61,684 bases of DNA from Parietichytrium sp. I65-24A (Eukaryota; Sar; Bigyra; Thraustochytrida; Thraustochytriidae), in NCBI GenBank assembly GCA_012862575.1, contig BLSF01000038.1, forward strand, positions 1-61,684. The letters are read 5' to 3'. The position numbers were made by a program, and so were the translations under genes. Position 1 is the stretch's first letter; every line of letters starts with the position of its first letter. Below are positions 32,100 through 42,993 of the stretch, piece by piece. The notes under the pieces were generated by a model. It was given only the letters and a program-made list of their open reading frames with translations, did no database searches and was not told the origin of the DNA.

Positions 32100-32601
32100 A
32101 TCCCCCCTATCGTGCCTGAATTCACAATTTCCAAACCTAATTAAAAGAAACTTTTATTCAACAGCCGCCTCGTTTTGTACTCTCTTGAACGTTGACTACC
32201 CTTTCGAAACTCTTATTTCTCGACAACCGGGTGCACTCTGTGGCACTATCACGAAGTTGAAACCAATTGTCTGACCGGCGATTTGGCTAGTCAACAAGGC
32301 GACGACCAAGTTGCTTGGCTGTAAAAGTAAAATTTTCCTGAAAAGCTAGCTTCACATGGAAGACGAATACTTTATAGTTAAAAGAAAAAAAATGATTAAA
32401 GCTCTCCTTGGGGTCTCTCTCTATCACGGCACCCGAGAGCTCTTCATCAAGCACAGTTCGAAGATAAATTGGATCTCGTGCATCTTTGCACATCTTCCAG
32501 CACTCCGGGCTTCGATGGAAGGCGCGTAATGGCAATGGCTCAAAGACGGAACCGCGCGCGCCGATCCAAAGCAGAGCATAATTGTTTCACCCAGGCCCGC
32601 A
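32100..32601. other. tail-to-tail spacer
   Basis: Contains the 3' ends of the dehydratase fusion and the small coiled-coil gene. An A-rich run (AAAGAAAAAAAATG) lies near 32380. No coding sequence is supported. Confidence 0.4.
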
Positions 32602-33124
32602 CTACGAGCGGGCGCTCTCCAGCAGCGTCTCCAGCTCCTCCAAATTGAACGTCTGCATCTTCTCCTCGTAGGTCTAACCCAACATATGAGTTCCAAAGCA
32701 AAAGAGTATCGCAAGAAAACAACTCGTCGTCAGTATCCCGCCAGCTCCGAAATCAAAACCCAGCCCAAACGAAACGAATCAAATCAAATGAAACCGCGTC
32801 AAGCAAATGAAGCCGGCAACGTACCCCCATAAATTCACTGACCACCTCATCCACATTCGCATAGCCCTGCGCCGCCAGCTCCTGCTTCAGCGCCGCCCAA
32901 AAGGCATGCTCCTGACCTTGCTGCTGCTGCCCGTCCTTCCTGCGCCGTTGGGCCTGCCGCTTCAGCAGCGCCTCCTCTTCTCGGGCGGCCGACTGCGCCT
33001 TTCGCGCACGAAACTCGCGCGCATCTTCCTGGCTTGCCACTGCCGCGCTGCTCGGCCCAACGTAGTCCCGAGCCCGCACCTGCGGGTACTTTGACAGCGC
33101 CGCCTCGAACGCCGCGCGCTCCAT
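32602..33124 (-). CDS. small charged helical protein, unrecognised
   Basis: Exons 32825-33124 and 32602-32673 are joined in phase 0 across a 151-bp intron (GTACGT donor, TTAG acceptor), giving 123 residues. Without splicing the frame runs into intron sequence. It opens MERAAFEALSKYP-like with a conserved-looking RARDYVGPS, then a long Arg/Glu/Gln-rich helix. After a short break it ends FWAALKQELAAQGYANVDEV and FNLEELETLLESA, both typical of conserved helical segments. No enzymatic motif is visible. The clean splice and order suggest a genuine small eukaryotic protein of unknown role. It is preceded upstream by G/T-rich GGGTGTGGGTGTG sequence that should be 5' UTR. Confidence 0.68.
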
Positions 33125-33593
33125 CTGCGGCTGCGTGTGCTTTGCCGATGCACGTGCGATGGTCACCCGCAGTGGGCTTCTTGCTGTGGGCTGCGGGCGT
33201 TGGGTGTGGGTGTGGGTGTGTGGGTTTGTGTGTGGGTTTGGCGTCGTGAACTGACAGCGAGGTTGAGTGTAGCTATGTGTTGAATGTGTTGTTGCTATGT
33301 GTTGCTCCAGAGTCTTCAGAGCTACATACTCTACTGACTCAATGTGCCACAGTGCCGCGTCACGAAGACGGTGTTGGTGACGTGGGGGCGAACGGACTAA
33401 ACTGTGCGAGGGTATGCGAGGGTTGCGAGATTTGCGAGATGATATGATATCAGATGTTGCGAGGAGCGAAGAGAGCATAACAGTATCATATTGTGATGTA
33501 TTGTGCGATGATGAGAGCTCATACTGTCAGTACACAAGATCGAACAGGAACGACTGCGAGACAGCAACTCAGCTCATCGTCAACCAAGTTGCA

Positions 33594-33628
33594 CAGTTTG
33601 CACAGTTTGCACAGTTTGCATAGTTTGC
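33594..33628. repeat. 9-bp TTTGCACAG tandem array
   Basis: Four to five units of a TTTGCACAG repeat, the last ones slightly diverged (TTTGCATAG). Confidence 0.85.
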
Positions 33629-34282
33629 ACGTTTTTCGTAACTGCTTTCAAGATAGTTGGAATGATGGTTGAAATATGTTGAAATTTGATGCCGCTTCAT
33701 GCCTGATTGATTGATTGCATGATTGATTGATTCCGGGATTGTTTGATCAAGATGAAGACAATTGATAAGTGACTTCAAGATCGATCGATAGATTAACTGA
33801 TGGATTGATTGACGAATGGACTGACTGTGAAGTGCTTGCGTTTGATTTCGCACCAAGCACTCGTTCATTTCTTCCCACTTTTCTTTGTTCCACTCTACCG
33901 CACAGCCTCTCTCCAAACACATAATACCAGATACTCTCTCGTTAGTCCTGAGCGGCAATACCGTGCGGCCCCTCACAGGAGGTTCGCCCCCTCATGTAAA
34001 AATCTCCTCACGACGTGCATCGCAGAATGCCCCGCCCTCTCTATAGCCTCTGAGATCGCAACTCGTTCCTCTCTGAGCCTCTCAGGAGACCGCTCGCTGC
34101 GATTCACAGCGTACGCACGCTGCGATTCACAGGCGCGCCTGCTCGAGTGCGCGCACACAAGGGAACGCCGAGAGGAAGCGCCGCGTTCGACAACGCACAA
34201 GGCACTGGACCAGACGCAACAATAAATAATAGACAATTTTGGGAACGCTGTTGACACGGTCACTTGCGAACGGGGACAACGA

Positions 34283-34437
34283 GGAACAACAACAGCAACT
34301 TGGGGGACAAAGAGGAACAACAACAGCAACTTGGGGGACAAAGAGGAACAACAACAGCAACTTGGGGGACAAAGAGGAACAACAACAGCAACTTGGGGGA
34401 CAAAGAGGAACAACAACAGCAACTTGGGGGACAAAGA
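34283..34437. repeat. 31-bp minisatellite, five copies
   Basis: Five essentially identical 31-bp units beginning GGAACAACAACAGCAACTTG. The last ends ten bases before the ATG of the flavoprotein gene. Because 31 is not a multiple of three, the three frames succeed one another along the array. None contains a stop on the plus strand. Confidence 0.95.
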
Positions 34438-34447
34438 GAAGCAGGAG

Positions 34448-36124
34448 ATGCTGGGCAAGGTGAGCGAGCGAGCGCACGGCGTGGAGCGCAGAGGCAAGCT
34501 GCTGGTGCTCGGCGGCGTTCGCACGTGCGTTCGCGGCTGCGGCGCCGCCTGCTCATGGGTGATCCAGCCGATGTTGCAGCCGCTGGCGTGGGCGGCTGAC
34601 ATCCGCGCGAGACTGGCGCTGCGCAAGGAATACGAAATCAACGCCAGAGCGGCCCGGGCCGCAGGTCTCTCTGTGTCACTTGCGGACGACGACTCTGCTG
34701 CTGCTGGCCTTGCGGAGACGCAGAAGTCCGGGTTTGACTGCGCCATCGACGGGAGGGCAGTGGTGGTCGTGCTCGGCGCGGGGTTCGCGGGACTGAACGT
34801 GCGCGCGGAACTTGGCGGCGCGGCCAAGATGGACTGGAGAGTGATTCTGGTGGACGACAAAGGCTTTTTCGAGTACACGCCGGCGGTGCTGCGCGTGCTG
34901 GTCAAAGGCAGCGGCGAAGAGATACTCAGAGGTATCGTAAACGCAGAAGATTGCCCCGAGGATAGATGCGCAGACCGCATTCGCGGAAAGGTAGTCGAGG
35001 TCCGCGAAGATCGCGTCGTCATCGACCAGAATCCTGGCGGCAGAATTGAAATTATGTACGATTACTTGGTAGTCGCGACAGGGGCAAGATACGCCAAGGG
35101 GCTCGCAGCCAACTCGTTCTCGGAAATTATCAAAGCTTCCTGTGCATCCGTGCACCACACAGCGAATTCAGCCAATACCAATGCAAGTTTTAATACGGAG
35201 CAGCACGACACAACGTCAGAGTCGATCCGGGCGAGGTGTCAGGAGCTGCAAAAGGCTCGCGATGTCATCGAGAGCGCTGGAACTATCCTTATTACTGGCG
35301 GCGGCCTCGTGGGCGTTGAGCTCGCCGCGGAACTGGCCGAAAAGTACGCCGGATCACCCAAAAAGCTTGTCCTCATTCATCGTGGGAAAGAGCTATGCGG
35401 GAAATTGCCCCCTGCAGCGAGGGCATATATTAAACGTTTCCTCGAGAAGAAGGGCGTGCGCCTTATTCTCGGTGCGGACGTTGAGCGAATACAAGAGAGC
35501 AGGTGCGAGTACCGTGTGGAAGCCGCCCCTTCTGTTAATTATGCTGGAAGGCTGGAAAGCGTTCAATTCGACTTGTGCTTCGAGTGCAACGGAATGGTGC
35601 CAAATTCCGAAAGTATGCAAAAGCACTTTCTCGGTTGCCTCACGGCCGACGGCCACGTTCGAGTAAATGACCACTTGCAAGTGCAGGGCTTGGACGGCAA
35701 TACATTAAGTAACGTATTCGCTGTCGGGGATGTTTGCCTGCACGAGCCATCTTCGAAGTTTGGAGGAAATGCATTGTACGCTGAGCTGCAAGCAAAGGTA
35801 GCAGCATTTAACGTGATTGCGCAGATCCAGGGCCGCGAGGCCATGAAACAATTTCCATTTGATTTGACTGGCAGCGCCTACGCATGCCCGACAACAACTG
35901 TTGCAAGTTTGGGCGAGCTAGACGGATCCTTGCACGTGGAGCACATTGTAATTAATGGATTCTTTGCCGCTATTTTCAAAGTCGTCATCGAAGAATCTAA
36001 ACTGCTGCAGCTCACTGGGAACCTCTTCGGCAGGCTCTTGTGGCGCATCGGTGACGGCGTCCTCTTGTATCTCTTTCGCGACTGGTTCCGCGCACCATCG
36101 CGGTTTATCCCGGCCATTGGTTAG
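34448..36124 (+). CDS. FSP1/AIFM2-like NAD(P)H-quinone flavoprotein
   Basis: Two-dinucleotide-binding-domain flavoprotein of the AIFM2/FSP1 and type II NADH dehydrogenase superfamily. Relatives reduce ubiquinone-type quinones at membranes and protect lipids. 558 residues from the ATG at 34448. The first dinucleotide fold (FAD) has VVVLGAGFAG near residue 107-116, followed by the FFEYTPAVLR segment typical of this group. The second fold (NAD(P)H) has ILITGGGLVGVELAAEL near 280-296. The FAD-contact motif NVFAVGDV lies near 420-427. A hydrophobic C-terminal segment (VINGFFAAIFKVVI) could contact the membrane. The N-terminal ~100 residues are Arg/Ala-rich with a hydrophobic patch and are family-atypical; they may target an organelle. 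Quinone specificity is inferred only from the family. Confidence 0.85.
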   Translation: MLGKVSERAHGVERRGKLLVLGGVRTCVRGCGAACSWVIQPMLQPLAWAADIRARLALRKEYEINARAARAAGLSVSLADDDSAAAGLAETQKSGFDCAIDGRAVVVVLGAGFAGLNVRAELGGAAKMDWRVILVDDKGFFEYTPAVLRVLVKGSGEEILRGIVNAEDCPEDRCADRIRGKVVEVREDRVVIDQNPGGRIEIMYDYLVVATGARYAKGLAANSFSEIIKASCASVHHTANSANTNASFNTEQHDTTSESIRARCQELQKARDVIESAGTILITGGGLVGVELAAELAEKYAGSPKKLVLIHRGKELCGKLPPAARAYIKRFLEKKGVRLILGADVERIQESRCEYRVEAAPSVNYAGRLESVQFDLCFECNGMVPNSESMQKHFLGCLTADGHVRVNDHLQVQGLDGNTLSNVFAVGDVCLHEPSSKFGGNALYAELQAKVAAFNVIAQIQGREAMKQFPFDLTGSAYACPTTTVASLGELDGSLHVEHIVINGFFAAIFKVVIEESKLLQLTGNLFGRLLWRIGDGVLLYLFRDWFRAPSRFIPAIG

Positions 36125-36604
36125 AACCTGAAAACTTTAGTTTAGTTTGTAGACAACTTCATCACCACCAACTCCTCCTCACAACCATAATTCGAAGTTA
36201 TCATCATATTTTCTTCACACTTTGCGTGAAGCAAGAGCACACAGAGATTCCCTGCCAAATGCCGCCATCTTTTCATGTCTCACTATGGACCTCACGTCTT
36301 GCAAGTACCTGCCATCTACGCACTCCTACATCCCCATTTTCCCCACAGGAGATTGACTGTGAATGAAGACCATCCCACTCTCTGCTTGTTCGGCAAAAAT
36401 ACCGTCCTCGCCGCGTACCGTTGGGCGCGAAAGCAGCCGTGCCCGGCACAGCAAGGGTTCGCGCCCTACTTCCGGGCCTACGCGAGAAGAAGCAGAAAAC
36501 GGACGAGGCCAACAGAGTCGTGAAAGGTGAAATTTTGACTCGCCCCAGTGACGCACACGTACACGTTACGCGTCAAGTGTACGCAGTCGGCGGCGTTGGC
36601 GAGA
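36125..36604. other. spacer
   Basis: Contains the 3' UTR of the flavoprotein gene and the promoter of the glycosyltransferase gene. No coding sequence is supported. Confidence 0.4.
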
Positions 36605-38408
36605 ATGGCAAAGCTGCTGACGAGATGGACGGTGGCTCTGGTGGCCATTGCGGTGGTAGTGTGCAGTGCGCAGAGTCGGAAAGCAAGAGCTGACGGGGAT
36701 GTTCTTATTGTGTCTGTGCCCGTGTTCAGGCACGCGGACCCGTTGTTGTAAGTGCGAGCATGGTTTGTGGGCGATGGTATCTAATACGTGGTGGGGTTCT
36801 CGAGATGCAAGGATTTGGCGGCTGACTCAGGGGTTCGTGCTTGCACCTGAAAGCGAATTGGGCGAAGAGCTGATAAGGGAAAGGAGATGGGAGAATGTAT
36901 ATATGGCCTTACCGGCCTGCTTTCACAAGGAGCTGACTCATGGACGGTGGAATAGGGCGCAAGACGCCGCGAGCCCGCTCAAGCTTGTTCCCGCAGGGAC
37001 TTTGTGTCAAAATGGGTCCGAAAATATGACGCTCATTGAGCTGTCCAAGAATTATGAAAAGGAGATGACATCTTCGCTAATTAGAGCCTTCCCTCGGGGC
37101 ATAGGGCCGCGAGGCACCAAGTTTGACTTGGTCGTAGTTGACAGGTATACGCTGGCTGGTTACACCTTTGCACAAAGGTTCCGCATCCCCCTCGTGGTAC
37201 ACAACCCTTGGACCATGCTTGAGATAGATGATCCACCGAGGTATGTGGACAGCCCGGTTCGAAACTCATATACACATGACTGGAACCTGTCCAGCATAAT
37301 TCCGCAAGTTCTAAGTAATGCGAAGAATATTTGGGACCGCTTGCAGTTCCACTTGGAGGCTCGAGCCCAAAGTCAGGAGACGTATCCTCTCGCGCGGAAA
37401 GACTTCCAGATGGATTCAATCAGATTGTACCCTGGCCGATGCTCGGCAAGACTAGTAATCAGTGACAGCCTTTTGGGCTGGTTCGACGACTCCAGACCGT
37501 TGCTGCCCATGCAGCAGGTGGTGGGCGGAATATTTCCCCCGTCATTTGATTCTTTACCTGATGTTCGCCCGGAGTCTGGCGAAGCAGCTCTGCTCAAAGC
37601 TCCAAGTACGATGATATTGGTCGGTAATTTTACCTCAAGAGAGTCCACACGCTTCCGCAAGGCGTGTGTCGATCAGGGTTTGGGCTGCCGTTTTCTAGGG
37701 CCGAGATGTCTCAGCTCAAGTTTTGCGGAGGTCTGCTCAACTTCCTCCTTCGCCGGCAAGGAAGAGAAGAGCTTCGTGCTGGTCTCGAACGGTGACCTCG
37801 CGTGTGTTCAAATTGCTGCGCATTGCAACAACATTGCCGGAATGATCGTTAGACCGCTTCTTACGGAGCAAAATGAAGTAGCTAGAAGAGTTGAGGAATA
37901 TGGTTTGGGTGTTGTGTTACGCGGCATTGAAATTTCGAAGGCGGATGTTTTCTCCGCCGTTTCGTCATGTATTAGCGTGCGGAATCAAATTGCCAAGAAT
38001 TTAGCCGGCCTTCGGAGTTGGCTTCGGATGGCGGGCGGGCGCGTACGTGCTGCGCAGTGGGTGACCTCGATTTCGGAGCTTGGCGTGTCGCGATTCTTGC
38101 CTATTGAGTGCCAACTGCCATGGTACCAGCGCCTGCACCTGGACGTCTATTTGTTCTATTTTTGTGTGCTCATATCCTTGGCTTCTATTTTGCGCTCAAC
38201 TGTGTCCGGTCTTCTCTTGCAGATGGACCTGGCTGATGGCCAGGGCCAGGAGGACCACCATGTGTATCTGGACGCCACCGAGATCCCAATGGAGGAGTGC
38301 ATGACGTATGAAGGACGGCAAAAAAGCCAGGAGTTGGTAACGAAAAACTCTAGCGCTACTTCCAGGAGGCGGCAAAATGCTGGCAGGCGGCGTGGGAGCT
38401 CCCGGTGA
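36605..38408 (+). CDS. UDP-glycosyltransferase-like type I membrane protein (GT1/UGT)
   Basis: Exons 36605-36747 and 36812-38408 are joined across a 64-bp intron (GTAAGT donor, GCAAG acceptor), giving 579 residues. An N-terminal signal peptide (LLTRWTVALVAIAVVVCSA) is followed by LIVSVPVFRHADPL, the first strand and His-containing loop of GT1 enzymes. The C-terminal domain keeps the end of the UGT signature, TEQNEVARRVEEYGLGVVL. Its beginning reads SNGDLACVQIA, without the usual HGG/HCG. A single hydrophobic segment near residues 510-530 and a basic cytosolic tail make it a type I ER/Golgi-lumen protein like animal UGTs. The substrate is unknown. It ends about 270 bp from the urease stop, tail-to-tail. 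Confidence 0.75.
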
Positions 38409-38679
38409 TCGATCGGTTCTTGCACAGGGGTAGAGTGTTTAATTGTGTACTTTTGTGGATTGACTAATCAAAATGTGCACGTAAACAACTTCATTTTCTC
38501 TTTGTTTAAAAGTTCTACCTCCTGAATGCCACATTCACCCGTCTTGCCTCTATCACCGAGCTGAGGCGTACCACAACTAGCGAACAGCATGATAGCCGGT
38601 GGGAAAGATGTTCATGTGATGCAAATCGATGACGAAAAAGGCCCTTTTCATTCATGCTGAAAAGTAAAGTAGAATTGAG

Positions 38680-41300
38680 TTAGAAAAGAGAGAAGCGCTG
38701 GGCAAGAGGAGCCGTTTCCAAAGGCTCGCAGCTCAGTATTTGACCGTCGGCGGTCACTTTGTAGGTCTCCGGATCGACAGTGATCTTGGGCATAGCGCAG
38801 TTGAGCTTCATATCGGATTTGGTGATTCCGCGGCACTTTTTGACAGCTTCGACGCGCTTGCTGAGCCCATAGAGAGTTCGGACATCTTTGTCCACAGCGC
38901 TCTGACTCACAAAAGCAATGGAGTGGGGTCCAACAGCTTTGCCGGCAGCGGCGAACATCGGCTGCATCACAACGGGCTCGCAAGTAGGCACGGATGCATT
39001 GGCATCTCCCATTTGTGCATATGCGATTGCTCCGCCTTTCACGACAATCTCTGGCTTTGCTCCGAAGAAGGCAGGCTTCCAAAGAACAAAGTCTGCGACC
39101 TTGCCAACCTCAATCGAGCCGATCAGGTGAGACATTCCATGGGCGATTGCAGGGTTGATGGTGTACTTGGCCACGTAACGTTTGGCTCGAAAATTGTCGG
39201 CTTTGATCTCGGCGTCCTCTGGGAGAAGACCGCGCTGGATCTTCATTTTGTGAGCAGTTTGCCAGGTCCTGGTCACAACTTCTCCGATCCTGCCCATTGC
39301 TGCAGATTTTTGGAAGAAAATACATGAAGAGGGTTAGAGATGACTAAAAAAAACAATCGCAAAGACGGCGTCAGCTTACCTTGAGAATCAGAAGAAATGA
39401 TACTTAGCGCGCCCATGTCGTGAAGAATATCCTCTGCCTGAATGGTCTCCGCGCGGATGCGGGACTCGGCAAACGCAAGATCTTCCTTAATGTCTTTGTG
39501 CAAGTGATGGCAGACCAAAAGCATGTCAAGATGCTCGTCGATTGTGTTGCGGGTGTATGGGCGGGTTGGGTTGGTAGAAGATGGCAGAACGCTTGCCTCC
39601 CCGCAGACGCGGATGATGTCAGGAGCATGCCCACCGCCTGCTCCCTCGCTGTGATAAGTGTGGATCGTTCGGCCCTTGAAAGCCTCTATGGAGTCCTCAC
39701 AGCAAGCCGATTCGTTCAATGTATCGGTGTGAATTGTGATCTGGACGTCCATCTCCTCTGCAATGGTCAGTGCAGTGTCAATCGAAGCCGGGGTCGTCCC
39801 CCAGTCTTCGTGAAGCTTGAGGCCGACAGCACCTGCAGAGATGACCTCACGCAAACCCTCCGGCTTGGACGCATTTCCCTTGCCGGTAAAGCCAAAGTTC
39901 ATGGGGAACTCTTCCGTGGCCTGGAGCATCATTTTGACATGCTGAGGGGCCGGCGTGCAGGTGGTTGCGTTCGTGCCGGTTGCAGGACCGGTACCGCCGC
40001 CCAAAAGAGTGGTAATGCCACTTGCGAGAGCCTCGGGAATTAGTTGAGGGCAGATGTAGTGGACATGCGCGTCAAAGGCGCCAGCAGTGAGAATCATACG
40101 CTCGCCAGCGATGACTTCGGTGTGAACGCCAACGGTCATGCCAGGGGTGACGCCATCCATGGTGTCTGGGTTGCCAGCTTTGCCAATCGCACAAATCATG
40201 CCGTTACGCACTCCGACGTCAGCTTTGTAGATTCCTGTGTAATCGATCACGAGGGCATTGGTGACAAGAAGCTCCAGCACCTCGTCATTATTCTCCACCC
40301 CAACGGCCATGCCCATTCCTTCGCGCAACACCTTGCCTCCTCCAAAGACGCACTCGTCTCCGTAGCTGGTCTTGTCGCTCTCGACCTTGACCCACAGTTC
40401 GGTGTCTCCCAAACGGACCATGTCGCCCGTTGTTGGGCCGTACATTTCTGCATAGTGCTCGCGGGTGACCATGGTTTTCTCGGCATCCTCGCTTTTCTTA
40501 GCGCGCTTTGCAGCTGGTTCCGAAGAGTCTTCTTCGACGTGCGCAAACTTTTGCTCTTTAACGCGCTCCGCAACGTTCTTCCTCGTAGCCTCAATGTTGG
40601 CGTCATCGGTGGGGCCATCCACGAGATTGTTGCCGCCAAAAACACGCTGACGTCCAGCGATCCTCACGAGGCGGACAGTCTTCGCATCGCCCGGTTCGAA
40701 ACGGACTGCAGTTCCAGAAAGAATGTCAAGGCGGAAACCGCAAGCCTTGACGCGATCAAACTCCAGAAGCTTGTTGGTCTCCGTAAAGTGGTAGTGGCTG
40801 CCCACCTGTATCGGGCGGTCCCCAAGATTCTTCACGCTGAGCTCAAGCTTCTCCCGGCCCGCGTTGATCTCGAGTGAGCCCTCCTCTGCCTTCACCTCAC
40901 CTGGGTAAGGCATGTCGTCGGCCATGTCTCCGAAAGCGGACAAATCTGGCGCAGGGTAAGGCGATCCATGAAAAGCCAAGCTCATATCTCCATCCGACTT
41001 GCACACTGGCTTGTCCACGGTCACTAGTTTGGTTCCGTCTGGGAATGTCCCTTCAACCTGCACCATGTCAATGAGGCTCGGCACACCAGGCATGACTTGC
41101 CGCGATCCGAGGATCTGGCGTCCCAAGTCCATCAGCTCCGCAACGCTCTTTCCATCGCGCGTAAACTCCAGAACCTGCGTGGCGATCAGCGCCACCGCCT
41201 CCGGGTGGTTCAGCCGCAGTCCTCTTGACAGCCTGCTCTGGGCCAGCATACCTGCCGACCTCAGCTTGAGTTTCCCATCTTCCCTCGGGTTCAACTTCAT
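38680..41300 (-). CDS. URE: urease, single-chain (gamma-beta-alpha fused)
   Basis: Nickel enzyme hydrolysing urea to ammonia and carbamate. Exons 39380-41300 and 38680-39299 flank an 80-bp intron (GTAAGC donor, CTGCAG acceptor). Splicing restores [14 protein letters not shown], a signature of urease. The chain is 846 residues, close to plant urease. A gamma part ([13 protein letters not shown]...) is followed by a beta part ([17 protein letters not shown]) and an acidic linker. The alpha part then begins near residue 285 ([14 protein letters not shown]). Metal-site HVH lies near residue 411, the carbamylated-lysine segment GLKLHEDWG near 494, and the mobile-flap cysteine in VCHHLHK near 594. 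ATG 41300 is chosen; codons upstream in frame lack another ATG. No accessory UreD/F/G gene is in the window. Confidence 0.97.
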
Positions 41301-42385
41301 TCTCTTCTTCACACTCCGCTCAAAGAACCTTTGCTCGCGAACACGCTCTGCGCCGACACTCGCAACTCCACCAATACTAAACCGTTCCGCAAGCCGCTGA
41401 CCTTTTTGGAAAGCCCTCGTCCGTCCCCGCAGTTGCTGTTACAGGATCGGCTGCTCGTTGGGTCCTCTCCGCGTACCACTGCGTCAACTTACGCCCAGTC
41501 CTTAGCACCGATTAGGACCTTTTGGATCTCTTTCCCTCTTCACACTCTTCACCGCCAGCTGAGTGCTACTAGATTCGCCTAACTAACCTCAGTACCAGCT
41601 CCGCATAATTGCCGACACTATCGATTTGTCTAGGTGGTCGTCTACAGTGTGTCTGTTCGTCCTAAACCGGGGAGAAAAAAGAAGAATGGCCTTAGATCCA
41701 ACTATTATCGAGTCCTACCGCGAAGTCAGATTCACTTGTTTTCCTTATTCGCGGTATAAGTGGTCCTACAAGCCGCAGGTTTTGACTTTTATAGAAACTG
41801 GTGATGAGGGAAATAAGGGTCAACATGCACCCATTCTTCATATGCATCTGAATCCTGGGGGATCTTGTTAAGAACGATTTAATTTTTCTCACTAATAGCT
41901 GCCCCCCAACGTTTGAAACAATCGTCAGCTAGCTACTTTAGCTCTCTCTCTCTCTCTCTCTCTAATAGTAAATAGAGTAGTAGTAGAGATATAGAGATAG
42001 AATACAAAGACTACTAGTTGATAGAGTAGCTCTAAGAAACGGGTATAGACCACATCTGTAAGCAATCTTTACCAGCGGAAATATGCCAAAAGCTAGGCAA
42101 AGTTGTACCGACTTCGCTTAAAAGCACCTAACGTAAGCTTAGTATTACACTCTCGCGTAGGTCACCGACTAATGAGTTGTCAAAAAGTGAAAGAAGACGT
42201 TTCCAAAGAGAAGTGTCCTCGGGGACAGGTCTGTCTTTGTGTTCAGTTATCCGTTGGAGAGAGCAAATCGACCAACTGCACGGGAGGGACACCTCACGTC
42301 ACGTCAACCGTTCCGTTGTCACTCTTCAAGTTCAGCGAGTTAATTGACTGTAAACCCCACACGTTGCACGTGCGGGGCCGTTACC
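41301..42385. other. divergent promoter region of urease and selenoprotein S
   Basis: No supported gene. It contains a pure CT microsatellite at about 41941-41963 and an imperfect inverted repeat enclosing CACGTG at 42355-42377, just before the selenoprotein S ATG. Confidence 0.45.
42355..42377 (+). promoter_or_regulatory. inverted repeat with central CACGTG
   Basis: CCCCACACGT and ACGTGCGGGG form 10-bp arms (one mismatch) around TGC, and CACGTG lies at 42367-42372. It ends 9 bp before the selenoprotein S ATG, so it is either a promoter-proximal bZIP/bHLH-type site or a hairpin in the leader. The function is inferred. Confidence 0.4.
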
Positions 42386-42850
42386 ATGGCGGACCCGCCA
42401 GACGCGCCAGACGCTGAACCCGTTGTAACGGACGTCTCGGCACACTCAGAATCATTCCCATTCTCACTCTCACTCTACTCGTTGGCGCCGTTTCTGGCGC
42501 TGTGCGCGGTCCTGGTGGTGGCGTACGTGCGTGTCCGCGGGATTTCGGACGTTGGGGGCAAGCAGCTGCAGAGGACTGTAACGGAAAGCGACGATGATCG
42601 CAGACGCGCGATGCTGGAGGTGCGTGCGGCGCAGCAGGAACGCATGGCGGCGGCGGCGGCAGAGCGGGAGGAGCGGGAGCGTTTGCAGAAGAAGCATCGT
42701 AAGGAGGAGAAGTTGGGGCTAAGGACGGAGTCCAGGGCGGAGTCCAGGGCGGACGCGTTCGGCCACCTCATGGGACAGGCGGGGGCAGGAGCCGTGCAAA
42801 GGCGTGCCTGGGGGGCAGAGCGGAGGAGGCCACGAGGCGGCTGAGGCTAA
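42386..42850 (+). CDS. SELENOS: selenoprotein S (VIMP/SelS) with C-terminal selenocysteine
   Basis: ER membrane selenoprotein; relatives recruit p97/VCP to Derlin complexes in ER-associated degradation. The ATG at 42386 (context ACCATGG) gives 154 residues if the UGA at 42842-42844 is read as selenocysteine; the true stop is then TAA at 42848-42850. A short lumenal N terminus precedes one membrane helix (SLAPFLALCAVLVVAYVRV, about 32-50). A long charged helix rich in Arg/Glu/Ala follows, then a basic, glycine-containing tail. The chain ends Gly-Gly-Sec-Gly, the same end as vertebrate SelS, with Sec as the penultimate residue. A SECIS-like hairpin lies about 150 bp downstream. Read as an ordinary stop, the gene would encode a 152-residue protein lacking its redox residue. 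Confidence 0.85.
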
Positions 42851-42993
42851 TGGCCGCGTCTGATACGAGAGGCTTGTCGTCCCCCGCCCCAATGCACGCG
42901 CATGCCAGGTGGGTTTCAGTCTCGAATCGAACGTGGCCCTTGGGCTAAAACTGGGAACTCAGTTTCGTCGCGGAAACACTATTTGCTACGAAG

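Larger units (their letters stand above)
33125..34447. other. divergent spacer rich in tandem repeats
   Basis: Contains GT-rich sequence (33190-33240), a 9-bp TTTGCACAG array (about 33594-33628), scattered GATT units (33700-33830) and a 31-bp minisatellite (34283-34437) directly before the flavoprotein start. No coding sequence is supported. Confidence 0.5.

Noticed and set aside
34283-34437. CRISPR-like array
   Set aside because: The 31-bp units are contiguous with no unique spacers, and the genome is eukaryotic.
40044-40877. 277-codon open frame antisense to urease
   Set aside because: Opposite the highly conserved beta/alpha segments of urease; no motif of its own.
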